From Mycolicibacterium sp. TUM20985 (GTDB lineage: Bacteria; Actinomycetota; Actinomycetes; Mycobacteriales; Mycobacteriaceae), in contig NZ_AP027291.1 in NCBI RefSeq assembly GCF_030295745.1, forward strand, positions 1,922,001 to 1,986,000: 64,000 nucleotides of DNA. Direction: 5' to 3'. The translations under genes and the position numbers were made by a program. Under the pieces are notes generated by a model. That model was not told the origin of the DNA and did not search any database. It saw only the letters and a list, made by a program, of their open reading frames with translations. How positions within the stretch are numbered: position 1 is the stretch's first letter; each line of letters opens with the position of its first letter. Shown here one piece after another: positions 31,750 to 41,894 of this stretch.

Positions 31750-32739
31750 ATGGACGTGACCGTGCGGAAGCTCCGCTACTTCGCGGTCGTTGCAGAGGAG
31801 CGCCACTTCACCCGGGCAGCGGCCCGACTGTTCATGGCCCAGCAATCACTGTCGCGGCAGATTCGCGATCTCGAAGGGGAGGTCGGTGCGCTGCTGTTCT
31901 ACCGGACCACCAGGTCCGTGGAACTGACGCCCGCGGGCGCAGCGTTTCTCGTGGGCGTGCAGTCTGCGCTGGCCAGCCTCGACGCGGCGATTGAGGAAGC
32001 CCGGCGCCACGACGTCGGTGCGGTCGGCCATCTCCGCATCGGGTTCGGGTTGGGAGCAGCGCTGGAGCTGACGCCCTTCATCGTCGAGGAATTCTCGCGG
32101 CAATTTCCCAACGTGGAGATCGAGATGCGTGAGTTCGGGCTCCCGGACCAGAGCGCCGGGTTGTCGAACCATTGGGCGGACGTCGCGATCATCCGGCCGC
32201 CCCTGGCCGACTCCAGCATCGTCGCTCACACACTCTTCGTGGAGCCGCGGGTGCTGACGGTGTCCGTACGTCACCCTCTCGCACAACGAACGACGTTGTC
32301 GGTGAACGACATTCTCGACGTGCCGCTTGCCGTGGGTCGTTCCGGCGACGAGGAATACCGGCGCTTCTGGTCCCTTCAGGACTTTCGCACCGGGATGACC
32401 GACCCGTTGCTCACGCCGACGACCAGCAACACCGAGGAGATCGAGCTGATCGCCGCCGGGCTGGCCTGCACCGTCAACCCGGCCGCGATCATGCGTTACA
32501 TACCGCACACGGGAGTTCGCTACATCCCGATCGTGGACGTTCCGGGTTCTGCAGTGGCCATCGCCTGGCGACGGGACCGGGTATCGCCGCTCGCCGTCGC
32601 CTTCAATCGGGTTGCCCAAGAAGTCCGCAGCCGTGAGGTGGAGACGGTCGAGGGCATCGAAAACCCTTTCAAGGGAGTTCAATTCACGCTTGCCGCACCG
32701 TGTCCTCGAACTTCGCCACCCCGGACTCGCCCCGTTTGA
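31750..32739 (+). CDS. LysR family transcriptional regulator
   Basis: 329 residues from ATG at 31750 (MDVTVRKLRYF); an in-frame ATG at 31729 is less likely. The winged HTH (~1-60: FTRAAARLFMAQQSLSRQI) is followed by a substrate-binding domain of the LysR type. The start lacks a Shine-Dalgarno sequence, and TATCGT ends 6 nt before it, suggesting a leaderless mRNA. Its 3' end overlaps the convergent permease gene by 56 bp. It may control the adjacent permease/aminotransferase genes, although LysR targets are more often divergent. Confidence 0.9.
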   Translation: MDVTVRKLRYFAVVAEERHFTRAAARLFMAQQSLSRQIRDLEGEVGALLFYRTTRSVELTPAGAAFLVGVQSALASLDAAIEEARRHDVGAVGHLRIGFGLGAALELTPFIVEEFSRQFPNVEIEMREFGLPDQSAGLSNHWADVAIIRPPLADSSIVAHTLFVEPRVLTVSVRHPLAQRTTLSVNDILDVPLAVGRSGDEEYRRFWSLQDFRTGMTDPLLTPTTSNTEEIELIAAGLACTVNPAAIMRYIPHTGVRYIPIVDVPGSAVAIAWRRDRVSPLAVAFNRVAQEVRSREVETVEGIENPFKGVQFTLAAPCPRTSPPRTRPV

Positions 32740-34189
32740 TGCGACCCCGCAACACCAGAACGTGCCACAACACCGCCAGGACGGTCGCTCCTGCTACCAC
32801 CTTCACTGCGCCGTGGAAGTCAGCGGGGATGGTCAGGATCAGCAGTGCGCTGACGATCCACAGCAGTCCGACGACCATCAACGGCACACCCCATCGCCCG
32901 AGGTTGAAGGCACCTGGCGCGGCCGCCAGGGTCGGGCGTCGGCGCATGTACGATCCGACGATCAGAAGGTAGACCAGGTACGGCGCGATGGAGGTCGCCC
33001 CGACGAGCGTCGTGAACGAATCCGTTTGCAGGAAGCCGTAGATCATGAACCCGACGCTGACCACGCCTCCCACGATGAGTGCTCGCATCGGCGTCTGGGT
33101 CCGAGGGTTGACCAAGCGGAAGTGCCGTGAGAACGGCAGCATGTTGTCCCGCCCCATCGAGTACATCAGTCGAGCCTGGGCGGCCTGGTTGGCGATCACC
33201 AGCGCGATCATGGAGAACGCCACCACCACGATGAAGACCTTCACCAGAGTGGTCGGCAGATAGAACTCGGCGATCGTCACGATGGGGGCATCAGATGCCT
33301 GTGCCGCTTCCAGATTCGGCATGGCGACGGTGAAGCAGATCAGCGCCAACATGCCGAGCACCGCGGAGCCGATGACGCCCATCAGGACCCCCCGCGGCAC
33401 GGCCTTCTGCGAATCGACCGCCTCCTCGGTCAGGTCGGCGGAAAGCTCGAAGCCGACCATCGTGTAGATGCCCAGCAGGCCGGCAAGGACGAAGTGGCCG
33501 ATGCCCGAGCCCGCCGTTCCGGTGCTGTCCGTCAGATTGGCGACCGAGCCACCGTCGTCCCCGGCATACAACCCGAACGCGACGACCACCGTGATGGCCA
33601 GCAATACCGTGCCGACGATTTCGGCGATCACCGCGGTGTTGTTGACCCTGGCTGCCAATTGAACGCCCACGATGTTGATGAGGACGGTGAACGCGAGGAT
33701 GGCGATCGCGACACCGAGCAACACGCCGTCGGGTGGACTCGTGCCCAACGCCTCGAACAACAGCGGGGTGGCGCCCAACAGGATGATCGCACCACCCGTG
33801 ATGCTCATGTACAGCAGACCGAAGAAGCCCGTGTACCAGCCATAGGTCGAGCCGACCAGCCGAGCTCCCCACTGGTAGGCGTAACCGGCCAACGGGATCT
33901 TGGTGCTCAGTTCGGCGATGAGCAGTGCCATCACGATCTGGCCGGCCGCGGCGATGGGCCACGTCCAAATCGACGCGCCGCCAAACTGATTGATGGCGAA
34001 GCCGTAGTTCAGGAAGATGCCCGTCGAGATGGACACGATCGAGAAGGAGATTGCGAACAGCGAGAAGAAGCGCAACGTGCGCTTGAGCTCCTGGGTGTAG
34101 CCGAACGACGCCAGCGTCGCGTCGTTGGGGTTCGCTTCGGGTCGCGACGCGGCATTGCGCCGGGCGGCGGGGCGGTCGAGTTCGGTCAT
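32684..34189 (-). CDS. APC superfamily amino acid/amine permease
   Basis: 501 residues with about 12 hydrophobic helices. The first includes FFSLFAISFSIVSISTGIFL, with the unwound-helix G-rich signature seen in APC transporters, and YQWGARLVGSTYGWYTGFFG is characteristic of the amino acid/choline/GABA branch. A cytosolic basic N-terminus (~45 residues) precedes it. It is an inner-membrane importer, probably for an amino acid or amine. It lies 27 bp downstream of the class III aminotransferase gene in the same direction, so the two likely take up and transaminate one compound. ATG with a GGAGATCC ribosome-binding site. Confidence 0.9.
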   Translation of the reverse strand: MTELDRPAARRNAASRPEANPNDATLASFGYTQELKRTLRFFSLFAISFSIVSISTGIFLNYGFAINQFGGASIWTWPIAAAGQIVMALLIAELSTKIPLAGYAYQWGARLVGSTYGWYTGFFGLLYMSITGGAIILLGATPLLFEALGTSPPDGVLLGVAIAILAFTVLINIVGVQLAARVNNTAVIAEIVGTVLLAITVVVAFGLYAGDDGGSVANLTDSTGTAGSGIGHFVLAGLLGIYTMVGFELSADLTEEAVDSQKAVPRGVLMGVIGSAVLGMLALICFTVAMPNLEAAQASDAPIVTIAEFYLPTTLVKVFIVVVAFSMIALVIANQAAQARLMYSMGRDNMLPFSRHFRLVNPRTQTPMRALIVGGVVSVGFMIYGFLQTDSFTTLVGATSIAPYLVYLLIVGSYMRRRPTLAAAPGAFNLGRWGVPLMVVGLLWIVSALLILTIPADFHGAVKVVAGATVLAVLWHVLVLRGRIKRGESGVAKFEDTVRQA

Positions 34190-34216
34190 GGGATCTCCTT
34201 GATGGGTGCGGCGAGG

Positions 34217-35482
34217 TCAGTTGGTGCCGAATTGCCTTCGCACGGCGGCGAACGCGGGCTCGGTGCCGCGCAAGGCCCGGTCGACGACGGCGTCCTCCAT
34301 CGCGCAGGACATGAACCAGTTGTGCTTGGGATGCAGGTAGACGCCAGCGGCTAGGGCAGCCTCGGCGAAGCACGTCATCCGGGCGTGATGGACGTCTCCG
34401 GCGAAGGTCATGTAGGGCATCACGTCGGGACCGGTGTAGGCGATCACGAGCCCGTTGTCGGCGGCCTGCGCGAGCAGGCCCTCCCGCAATCGGGCGCCGG
34501 CCCGCCGCATCAACGAGACCCCGTCGATCTCCCCGAGCCGTGTGATGGTGGCAAGTGCTGCCGCCATCGGTGTCGCGTTCATCCAAAATGACCCGGTGAG
34601 GAACACCGTCGAGGCCGCATCGCGCAAGGCCTCGCGGCCCGTGACCGCCGCCAGTGGATAACCGTTCGCGATGGCCTTGCTCCACGCACTCAGGTCCGCA
34701 GCCACGCCGAGCGGTTCCCAGCTACCGCCGTAGGCGAGCCGGAACCCGCAGCGCACGTCGTCGAGGATGAGGACGGCGTCAAGGGCGTCGCATCGTCGTC
34801 GGACGTGCCGCGCGAACTCTTGGTCGACGAGTTCCTGATCCTCGCCCTCGACGTGGCGGAAGGGGGTCAGCATGACCCCGGCGAGATCCTCGCCCGCCGC
34901 TTCCACGGCCCGGTCGAAGTCGGCCTGATCGTTGTAGTCGAAGTACCCCATTGCGGCTCGATCGCTTGGCAGGGTTCCGGTTGGAACGGGCGAACACCAC
35001 GGCGCAGCGCCGTGGTAAACGCCGCGGGCGACCAAGATCACCGACCGTGACGTATGGGCCCGGGCGATGGTCAGGCACGCGGTGGTGGCATCGGTTCCGT
35101 TCTTCCCGAACAGAATCCAGTCGGCGTCGGAGATGACGCGGACCAGGGTCTCGGCCAGGTCGACCAGCACGGGCCCCGGTCCGTCGAGACAGTCGCCGAC
35201 CTCCATCTGAGCCTGCACCGCCTGCGTGACGACCGGATCGCGGTGACCCAGCACTATGGGTCCCCAACTGCACACGAGGTCGACGTATTCGTTCCCGTCG
35301 ACGTCGGTAATCAACGCCCCATCGCCAGCTGCGAAGAACTGCGGGTAGGCCGACGACATGTGACGAACCGCTTGGTGCCCGTACATGCCGCCGGGCACGA
35401 CCTTGGCCGCGCGTCGGCTGAGTTCGACGTCGATGCTCCTGGCGGCGGCGACTGAAGTCACGTACTGCTCCTTGTTTGGCAT
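34217..35482 (-). CDS. Class III PLP-dependent aminotransferase (glutamate-1-semialdehyde aminomutase-like)
   Basis: 421 residues counted from the ATG at 35482; in-frame starts at 35515 and 35536 are possible and the choice is uncertain. It has a typical class III N-terminus (VPGGMYGHQAVRH, GNEYVDLVCSWGP), DDVRCGFR at the PLP-ring aspartate, and the PLP lysine in SAWSKAIANGYP. The fold is shared by glutamate-1-semialdehyde mutase and omega-amino-acid transaminases. No heme biosynthesis genes are near. The adjacent permease points to catabolism of an imported amine or amino acid. Confidence 0.85.
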   Translation of the reverse strand: MPNKEQYVTSVAAARSIDVELSRRAAKVVPGGMYGHQAVRHMSSAYPQFFAAGDGALITDVDGNEYVDLVCSWGPIVLGHRDPVVTQAVQAQMEVGDCLDGPGPVLVDLAETLVRVISDADWILFGKNGTDATTACLTIARAHTSRSVILVARGVYHGAAPWCSPVPTGTLPSDRAAMGYFDYNDQADFDRAVEAAGEDLAGVMLTPFRHVEGEDQELVDQEFARHVRRRCDALDAVLILDDVRCGFRLAYGGSWEPLGVAADLSAWSKAIANGYPLAAVTGREALRDAASTVFLTGSFWMNATPMAAALATITRLGEIDGVSLMRRAGARLREGLLAQAADNGLVIAYTGPDVMPYMTFAGDVHHARMTCFAEAALAAGVYLHPKHNWFMSCAMEDAVVDRALRGTEPAFAAVRRQFGTN

Positions 35483-35660
35483 GGGCCGATTCGCCCTGCG
35501 GCCATGATTGGCCATCGCGGTCCTGGGGAGAAACACCCGTTGCGCAGGTATTCACAACGAAATGGTTGTGAAACGGCGCGGCACGGCGACTGCCACTTCC
35601 GATACGTCGTTGAGACCACCAAACGGGCTCGTGCGTCACCTGCTTTGGAATGATGACCCC

Positions 35661-37703
35661 GTGGACTTCTATTCGGCCTATCGGCACGACTTCGTGCGGG
35701 TGGCCGCCTGCACCCATCACACGACACTCGCCGACCCGCAAGCGAACGCCGAGTCGGTGCTGCGGCTGGCGCGCGAATGCCATGACGAGGGTGTCGCCCT
35801 GGCGGTCTTTCCCGAGCTGACGCTGTGCGGGTACTCGATCGAGGACATCCTCCTGCAGGACACCCTGCTGGACGCCGTCGAGGAGGCCATCGACGGGTTG
35901 GTGTCGGCGTCGGCCGACCTGCTGCCGGTGCTGGTGGTCGGCGCGCCCCTGCGGCATCGCCACCGGATCTACAACACCGCGGTCGTGATTCACCGCGGCA
36001 CAGTTCTCGGGGTGGCGCCGAAGTCCTACCTTCCGACCTATCGCGAGTTCTACGAACGGCGCCAGGTCGCGCCCGGCGACGATCAGGGCGGCGTCATCCG
36101 CGTCGGCGGTAGCGAGGCACCGTTCGGACCCGACCTGCTGTTCACGGCGACCGATCTGCCCGGTTTCGTGCTGCACGTCGAGATCTGCGAGGACATGTGG
36201 GTTCCCCTGCCGCCCAGCGCCGAAGCCGCGCTGGCCGGTGCGACCGTGTTGGCGAACCTCTCCGGCAGCCCCATTACCATCGGGCGGGCCGACGACCGCA
36301 AGCTCCTAGCGCAGTCGGCGTCGTCGCGGTGCCTGGCAGCCTACGTCTACGCCGCCGCGGGGGAGGGCGAGTCGACCACCGACCTGGCCTGGGATGGCCA
36401 GACGATGATCTACGAGAACGGCGTGCTGCTCGCCGAGTCCGAACGGTTCCCGAAGGGTGAACGCAAGTCGGTCGCCGACGTGGACACCGAACTCCTCCGC
36501 GCCGAGCGGTTGCGCATGGGCACGTTCGACGACAACCGCCGCCACCACCACGCTCTCACCGACCGCTTTCGTCAGGTCGAGTTCGTCGTCGACCCACCAG
36601 CGGGTGACATCGGGCTGCGGCGCACGGTCGAACGTCTTCCCTTCGTACCGTCCGATCCCGCTCGGCTGCAACAGGATTGCTACGAGGCCTACAGCATTCA
36701 GGTGTCCGGACTGGAACAGCGACTTCGCGCGCTGAACTATCCCAAGATCGTCATCGGCGTGTCCGGTGGGCTCGATTCAACCCACGCGCTGATCGTCGCG
36801 GCCCGGGCGATGGACCGCGAGGGTCGTCCGCGCAGTGACATCCTGGCGTTCACGTTGCCCGGCTTCGCCACCGGGGACCGCACCAAGGGCAATGCGGTCG
36901 CGCTCGGCGCGGCGCTCGGCGTGACGTTCGCCGAGATCGACATCCGTGACACGGCAGCACTGATGCTCACCGAGATGGACCATCCGTTCGCGCGCGGTGA
37001 GGAGGTCTACGACGTCACGTTCGAGAACGTCCAGGCCGGCCTGCGGACCGACTACCTGTTCCGGCTGGCCAATCAGCGCGGCGGCATCGTGCTCGGCACC
37101 GGAGACCTGTCCGAGCTCGCGCTCGGCTGGTCGACGTACGGCGTCGGTGACCAGATGTCGCACTACAACGTCAACGGCGGAGTGCCGAAGACGTTGATTC
37201 AGCACCTGATTCGCTGGGTGATCGCCTCCGGCGAGTTCTCCGACGACGTCAACACCGTGCTGCAGTCGGTGGTCGACACCGAGATCACCCCGGAACTGGT
37301 ACCCGCCGGGGAGGACGAGGAGATCCAGAGCAGCGAGGCCAAGGTGGGACCCTATGTGCTGCAGGACTTCTCACTGTTTCAGATGCTCCGTTGGGGGTAT
37401 CGGCCGTCGAAGGTCGCCTTCCTGGCGTGGCACGCTTGGCACGACGCAGAGGCGGGTGAGTGGCCGGCGGGTTACCCGGTGGACAAGCGACCGGAGTACA
37501 CCCTGAGCGAGATCCGGCACTGGCTCCAGGTCTTCGTGCAGCGCTTCTACTCGTTCAGCCAGTTCAAGCGTTCCGCGCTGCCGAACGGACCCAAGGTGTC
37601 AGCGGGCGGGGCACTCTCACCGCGCGGTGACTGGCGCGCGCCGTCGGACATGTCGGCGCGGGTGTGGCTCGAGGAGATCGAGCGCAACATACCGGAAGGC
37701 TGA
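35661..37703 (+). CDS. nadE: Glutamine-dependent NAD+ synthetase
   Basis: 680 residues from the GTG at 35661 ([14 protein letters not shown]), which matches the M. tuberculosis enzyme's length and N-terminus; the frame runs 51 codons further upstream without conservation. The N-terminal nitrilase-like glutaminase (~1-325) has the catalytic cysteine C176 in HVEICEDMW. The C-terminal synthetase has the ATP-pyrophosphatase loop SGGLDST and [16 protein letters not shown]. Glutamine-derived ammonia is channelled to adenylated nicotinic acid adenine dinucleotide to give NAD. The upstream gap 35483-35660 holds only short unconvincing frames. Confidence 0.96.
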   Translation: MDFYSAYRHDFVRVAACTHHTTLADPQANAESVLRLARECHDEGVALAVFPELTLCGYSIEDILLQDTLLDAVEEAIDGLVSASADLLPVLVVGAPLRHRHRIYNTAVVIHRGTVLGVAPKSYLPTYREFYERRQVAPGDDQGGVIRVGGSEAPFGPDLLFTATDLPGFVLHVEICEDMWVPLPPSAEAALAGATVLANLSGSPITIGRADDRKLLAQSASSRCLAAYVYAAAGEGESTTDLAWDGQTMIYENGVLLAESERFPKGERKSVADVDTELLRAERLRMGTFDDNRRHHHALTDRFRQVEFVVDPPAGDIGLRRTVERLPFVPSDPARLQQDCYEAYSIQVSGLEQRLRALNYPKIVIGVSGGLDSTHALIVAARAMDREGRPRSDILAFTLPGFATGDRTKGNAVALGAALGVTFAEIDIRDTAALMLTEMDHPFARGEEVYDVTFENVQAGLRTDYLFRLANQRGGIVLGTGDLSELALGWSTYGVGDQMSHYNVNGGVPKTLIQHLIRWVIASGEFSDDVNTVLQSVVDTEITPELVPAGEDEEIQSSEAKVGPYVLQDFSLFQMLRWGYRPSKVAFLAWHAWHDAEAGEWPAGYPVDKRPEYTLSEIRHWLQVFVQRFYSFSQFKRSALPNGPKVSAGGALSPRGDWRAPSDMSARVWLEEIERNIPEG

Positions 37704-37787
37704 TCGGGGCTGCGCCCGGCATGGTCAACCGTCACCAACCGGCGTAGCGTCATTTCCCGAGCGTGCCAACCTGGAATCGGGGCACTC

Positions 37788-38900
37788 ATGGCCGACCCGT
37801 GGGAACTCATCCTCCATCACGCCTACGTCGGCACGCCGGGCGTCGTCTTCGACCAGTCACCCGGCCGCGGCAGTCACGGGGTAGCCGTGAACGTGCCCGA
37901 CGCCGACTTCCTGAGCGATGGTGCACAGCCGGGCTCCGGAGCAATCAACCTCCAGCGCACCAGCATGATTCGCGTACGTGCCACGAAGGCCTGGAATCCG
38001 CTGAGGGCCGTTCGCGCCGAGGTGGTATGCATCCGCGACGTCGCCGGGGGTACCGACGTGATGATCGACGCCGACTCGTTCACGTTCTCGCTTCGTGGTG
38101 ACGGCTTCGGTGCGCGCTTCAGCTCGTATCCTCACTACGCCGAGATCTGGACGCACTTCAACGCCTTCGATCCGACGTTCGAAGTGCCCACCGGGCGATG
38201 GATGACGCTCGGGTTCCTCCACGATGGCGTGTCCACGATGGAGCTGTACGTCGACGGTCAGACCGTAGCTCGACTCAGCAGGCCCCTGTGGCCGATCAAT
38301 ACGACCACCGCCGTGACGATCGGCAACTTCACCAGCACGCCCACTTTCGGGCTGGCCGGCCGAATCGACGACGTGAAGGTCTGGCGAATCGATCCCCATC
38401 GGGTCGACCAAGAGTTCACCGGCCGCCCCGTGGACGACAGCGTGAAGACCTGCTGGGCGGAATGGAGTCACGCCTTCGGCGAGGTCCTCGACGAGCATCG
38501 GGACTGTGAGATACGGCTGCGCCAGATGCTCGTACGAGCGGTCGACGGCATCCTTCGCGATGGCCTCAACCACGGTGATCAAACGCGAGATCGCTGGCGA
38601 TCGGTCGCAGATGACTACCGGCGACTCTGGTCGGCCGGCACCCTTGCAGACATCGTTCCCATCCTGGCCGATCTGATCTCCTTCCTGCAGCTCGCCGGGC
38701 TGGATCCACTCCAGAATCCCGACGTCATCGCCCTTCTGGGCGAGCCATGCCTCAAGACCATCGCCGACCAGGTGCCGCCGATGTACTGCGACGACCAGTT
38801 CAGCGACATGATCGAGAATCTGACGAAGACCGTGGAGAAGCGGAACCGGAATCAGCACGTCACGACCAAGGTCCGCGGGACGGAGAACCGTGGCACGTAG
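37788..38900 (+). CDS. LamG-like (concanavalin A-like) domain protein, unknown function
   Basis: 370 residues. Residues ~1-215 look like a LamG/concanavalin A-type beta-sandwich: W-x-x-LGFLHDGVSTMELYVDGQ, then NTTTAVTIGNF and GRIDDVKVWRIDP, the usual end of such domains. Residues ~220-370 are mostly helical and contain several cysteines (C222, C238-region, C329, C340-region). No signal peptide or transmembrane segment. It overlaps the next gene by 11 bp in another frame, so both products are probably made together. I know no characterised homologue. The pair is inserted between nadE and the echA/rbsK/proA genes. Confidence 0.7.
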   Translation: MADPWELILHHAYVGTPGVVFDQSPGRGSHGVAVNVPDADFLSDGAQPGSGAINLQRTSMIRVRATKAWNPLRAVRAEVVCIRDVAGGTDVMIDADSFTFSLRGDGFGARFSSYPHYAEIWTHFNAFDPTFEVPTGRWMTLGFLHDGVSTMELYVDGQTVARLSRPLWPINTTTAVTIGNFTSTPTFGLAGRIDDVKVWRIDPHRVDQEFTGRPVDDSVKTCWAEWSHAFGEVLDEHRDCEIRLRQMLVRAVDGILRDGLNHGDQTRDRWRSVADDYRRLWSAGTLADIVPILADLISFLQLAGLDPLQNPDVIALLGEPCLKTIADQVPPMYCDDQFSDMIENLTKTVEKRNRNQHVTTKVRGTENRGT

Positions 38901-41070
38901 GAAGCTCACGGCCGGCAACTCCATCGGTGACGGCAGCCTGTACCAGACGGCGATCGTCCAGCCGGGCGCAAATACCCTGGTGCTGCTCTTCGTCGCGAAC
39001 ACCAGACCGGGAAACCCAGGTGGGTTGGCGATCGCGCCGACGGTGAGCGGCAACGGCCTGACGTGGACCGTGGTCAGGACCGTCACTACCGGTGGTGGCG
39101 ACAACCGGCGTCTGACCTGCTTCCGAGCCATGGCGCCGGCTCCGTCAGCCGGGCAGGTCCTCATCGACTTCGGCGGCCAGACACAGGATCTGTGTGCCTG
39201 GTCGGTGTTCGAGTACGACGACGTCGATACGACCGGCGCCGACGGAGCCACGGCCGTTGCCCAGAGCAACACCGCTACCACGACCGCCACGGCGTTGACC
39301 GCCAGCCTCGCTCCGTCCGCAGATCCTTTGCGGAACTTCACCGTTGGCGGCATCATGCTCGATCTCTTCAACGATCCACTGCGACCGGTGACTCCGGGTG
39401 TCGGCTTCACCGAGATCGACGAACAGACACCGAACCAGTTCCTGGGCAAGGGAGCGACGCTGCAGACCCAGGACTCAGCCACTGCCCTGTCAGGAGTCGG
39501 GTGGACGTGGAACGCCGCCGAGAACGCCGCGGCTGTCGTGCTCGAGGTGAAAGTCGCTCCCCTGAGCGTGATCACGCCGGAATCTCCGGTGGATCCCACG
39601 GAGGCGTTGATTCGTCGCTTCGAGCCCGTGTTGTTCTGTCATCCCGACGAGCCCTTCTTTCCGGTGGACGCCAAACGATTCGTCGAGCACGCCGCGCTGT
39701 GGTCATCGCAATCGGCGTTCGACGACAAGGAGAACTGGGGCGGCAACCCCGGTGACCCGTTCCCCCGCGCGCCGCTGGCGGGCCCGGGCCTGGCCGCCAC
39801 CGACGGCGAGCCCGGCGCACGCCTGAGCACACCGTCGTTCCTTCTCGATGGCGAGCGTGATCAACGCTTCCTCGAATTGGGTGGGTGGAAGGACAAGAAC
39901 GGCCAGCACGAACCCGACGTCACGACGTCGAGTGCCGACGTCTACGCCGACAGAAACGAGATTGCGGCCCGGTACTCGGCCGACCTGGAACTGGCGGCCA
40001 GTCGATTCTGGTATCACGCAGAGGTTTTCGACCCCGACAGGTTGGTTCGGCTCGCCGCCCGAGTCAACGCACCCGACCTCGGCAAGGTCCTCGCGCGGTT
40101 CAAGAATCCGATCCTGCTCTGCTACTACCTCTTCTTCCCCGCCCACGAGCAGTCGCTGAACGTGGTGTCCTGCCAGAATGTCGAGGCAACGGAGGCGTTG
40201 TGTCGGGCCGGCGACTGGCAGTGCATAGCGATCCTGCTCGACGGTGACGGCAAACTTCCGTCCGCCATGCCGCGGTTCTTCGGACATACGGGAGCCCGGC
40301 CCAGTCCGGTGCTGATCAACGGGACGTGGACCTACCGGCCCTACGAGTTCGACGCCGACGGCCTCACGGTGATGAAGGTGGAGGGTTGGCGACCCGAGAC
40401 AGGGATGACCGCGGGCCAGCCGGAAGTCGTCGGCGAGCACCCTCGGCTCTACGTCGCCCGTGGATCGCACGGCCTCTACACGACACCCGGCAGCCATATC
40501 TTGGAACCGTTTCAGAACGGCGAACGGCCCACTCACTGCGGCCTTTACGACACGGCGAGTGTGACGCCCGACGCCGACAGTGACTTCGCCGAGGACGCGG
40601 GCGCCTTCATCGCCAAGATCGTCGCCGGTTGGTCACTGGGGCCCTGGGGCCTCGTCGCCGGGGTGGTCAGCGCCGCCGTCGAAGGTCTGATTCCGGAACC
40701 ATCTGGCTTCGACGGGGTCGCCACGGGGGACGGCGCCGAGCCCGACGTGGCGCCCGCGGCGGGGGACGGCAAGACGATACGGCCCGCCGGTCTGGCCATC
40801 GCCGACGGTGGTGGCGACGTGCACGACTGGGCTGCACGACAGAACCTGAGCGTGAACGGCCGCCGGTACGACTTCATCGTCGACCGGGCGACCCAGGTCT
40901 GGTGGCCGTCCGATGGCGGCGAGACGGGCTTTCGCGGTCGGTGGGGTCAGCAGGTGACGTCGGACCCGCTCGGGCGGCGATCGGGGCCCCGCTTTCCCGA
41001 CTACGTGACGATGTTCTTGAAGGCCCTCGCCGCCGGTGACGCCGCCGGGCAGCTCGACCTCAGCCGTTAG
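38890..41070 (+). CDS. Two-domain protein: N-terminal beta-sandwich plus Vps62-like C-terminal domain
   Basis: 726 residues from a GTG inside the end of the LamG gene. Residues ~1-220 resemble a beta-sandwich found in phage-associated and surface proteins (GNGLTWTVVRTV, LTCFRAMAPAPS, AWSVFEYDDVDT, AAVVLEVKV). From ~235 on, RFEPVLFCHPDEPFFPVDAK, LCYYLFFPAHEQSL, AGDWQCIAILLD, RFFGHTG and HPRLYVARGSHGLY match the pattern of Vps62 (DUF946-like) domains: duplicated strands around GDWE and VA-GSH motifs. A glycine-rich hydrophobic stretch near 575-600 (WSLGPWGLVAGVVSAAVEG) may be membrane-active. No signal peptide. Function unknown; Vps62 assignment is by motif pattern and should be tested by a profile search. 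Confidence 0.6.
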   Translation: MARRKLTAGNSIGDGSLYQTAIVQPGANTLVLLFVANTRPGNPGGLAIAPTVSGNGLTWTVVRTVTTGGGDNRRLTCFRAMAPAPSAGQVLIDFGGQTQDLCAWSVFEYDDVDTTGADGATAVAQSNTATTTATALTASLAPSADPLRNFTVGGIMLDLFNDPLRPVTPGVGFTEIDEQTPNQFLGKGATLQTQDSATALSGVGWTWNAAENAAAVVLEVKVAPLSVITPESPVDPTEALIRRFEPVLFCHPDEPFFPVDAKRFVEHAALWSSQSAFDDKENWGGNPGDPFPRAPLAGPGLAATDGEPGARLSTPSFLLDGERDQRFLELGGWKDKNGQHEPDVTTSSADVYADRNEIAARYSADLELAASRFWYHAEVFDPDRLVRLAARVNAPDLGKVLARFKNPILLCYYLFFPAHEQSLNVVSCQNVEATEALCRAGDWQCIAILLDGDGKLPSAMPRFFGHTGARPSPVLINGTWTYRPYEFDADGLTVMKVEGWRPETGMTAGQPEVVGEHPRLYVARGSHGLYTTPGSHILEPFQNGERPTHCGLYDTASVTPDADSDFAEDAGAFIAKIVAGWSLGPWGLVAGVVSAAVEGLIPEPSGFDGVATGDGAEPDVAPAAGDGKTIRPAGLAIADGGGDVHDWAARQNLSVNGRRYDFIVDRATQVWWPSDGGETGFRGRWGQQVTSDPLGRRSGPRFPDYVTMFLKALAAGDAAGQLDLSR

Positions 41071-41894
41071 AGCCGGCCGTCGACCCGGAGAGCCGGATGC
41101 ACCCACTCGGGTGAGCGCCTGCCCTTGAACGCGAGGAAGCCCTCCCTGGCCTCGTCGCCGCTGTAGCTGGCCTTCATGCCGATCCGGTCGAACAGGCCCA
41201 GGTAATTGTCCAGGCTCGACTTCACCACCGAGCGGGCACGCGGTGCGGTGCGGCAGCACTGGGTCAACACCTCGCGGGCGGCCGCGGCGAGATCGTCGTG
41301 GGGCACCAGCCGGCCCACCATGCCCCAGTCGACGGCCTCCTGCGCGGACAGCGTGCGCCCGGTGAACATCAGGTCCCTGGTCCGGACCGGCCCAATGATC
41401 CGCGCCAACATCTGGCTGTAGTAGGTGTCGGCGATGCCGCGGTACAGCTCGGGCACCCGGAACGTCGCGCGATCGCTGACGACGGCCATGTCGCTGCACA
41501 TCGCGATCTGCAAGCCGCCGCCCTAGCAGAGCCCGTTGACGGCCGACACCACCGGTTTGACTGACTGACGCAGGGTTTCGAACGGTGTTACGTCCATCGA
41601 CAGCGCGGCGCCGAAGCTCATCCAGTCGTCCACGCCGTCACCACCACCCAGATCGCCACCGGGGGCGAAGACGTCACCGGTACCCGTGATCAGCAGCCCG
41701 GCGAGGTCGTCGTCGGCCTCGACGTGGGTGACGGCGTAGCGGATACCGAAGTACATGGCGGGCGTCATCGCGTTGCGTGCCTCGGGCCGGTCGAGGGTGA
41801 CCACGGCGAACGGTCCCTCGCGTTCGAATCTCAGGAAGGGCGTGCCCAGCCAGTCTCCGTCGGGTGGACGGGGGGCGTGCGCAGCGGTGGTCAT
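41067..41894 (-). pseudogene. Enoyl-CoA hydratase/isomerase (crotonase) gene with one in-frame amber codon
   Basis: Translation from the ATG at 41894 gives MTTAAHAPRPPDGDWLG..., a normal crotonase N-terminus with DRPEARNAM and a VNGLC segment. A TAG follows at 41525-41523, exactly where the family has an aligned residue before GGGLQIAMCSD. The frame then continues intact through the second catalytic region (ELYRGIADTYYSQML) to the stop at 41067. Only one base differs from CAG (Gln), and there is no frameshift. Either this is a recent pseudogene or a sequencing error. The two parts together make the 275-codon length of a crotonase. It is the downstream partner of rbsK (ATGA overlap). Confidence 0.85.
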
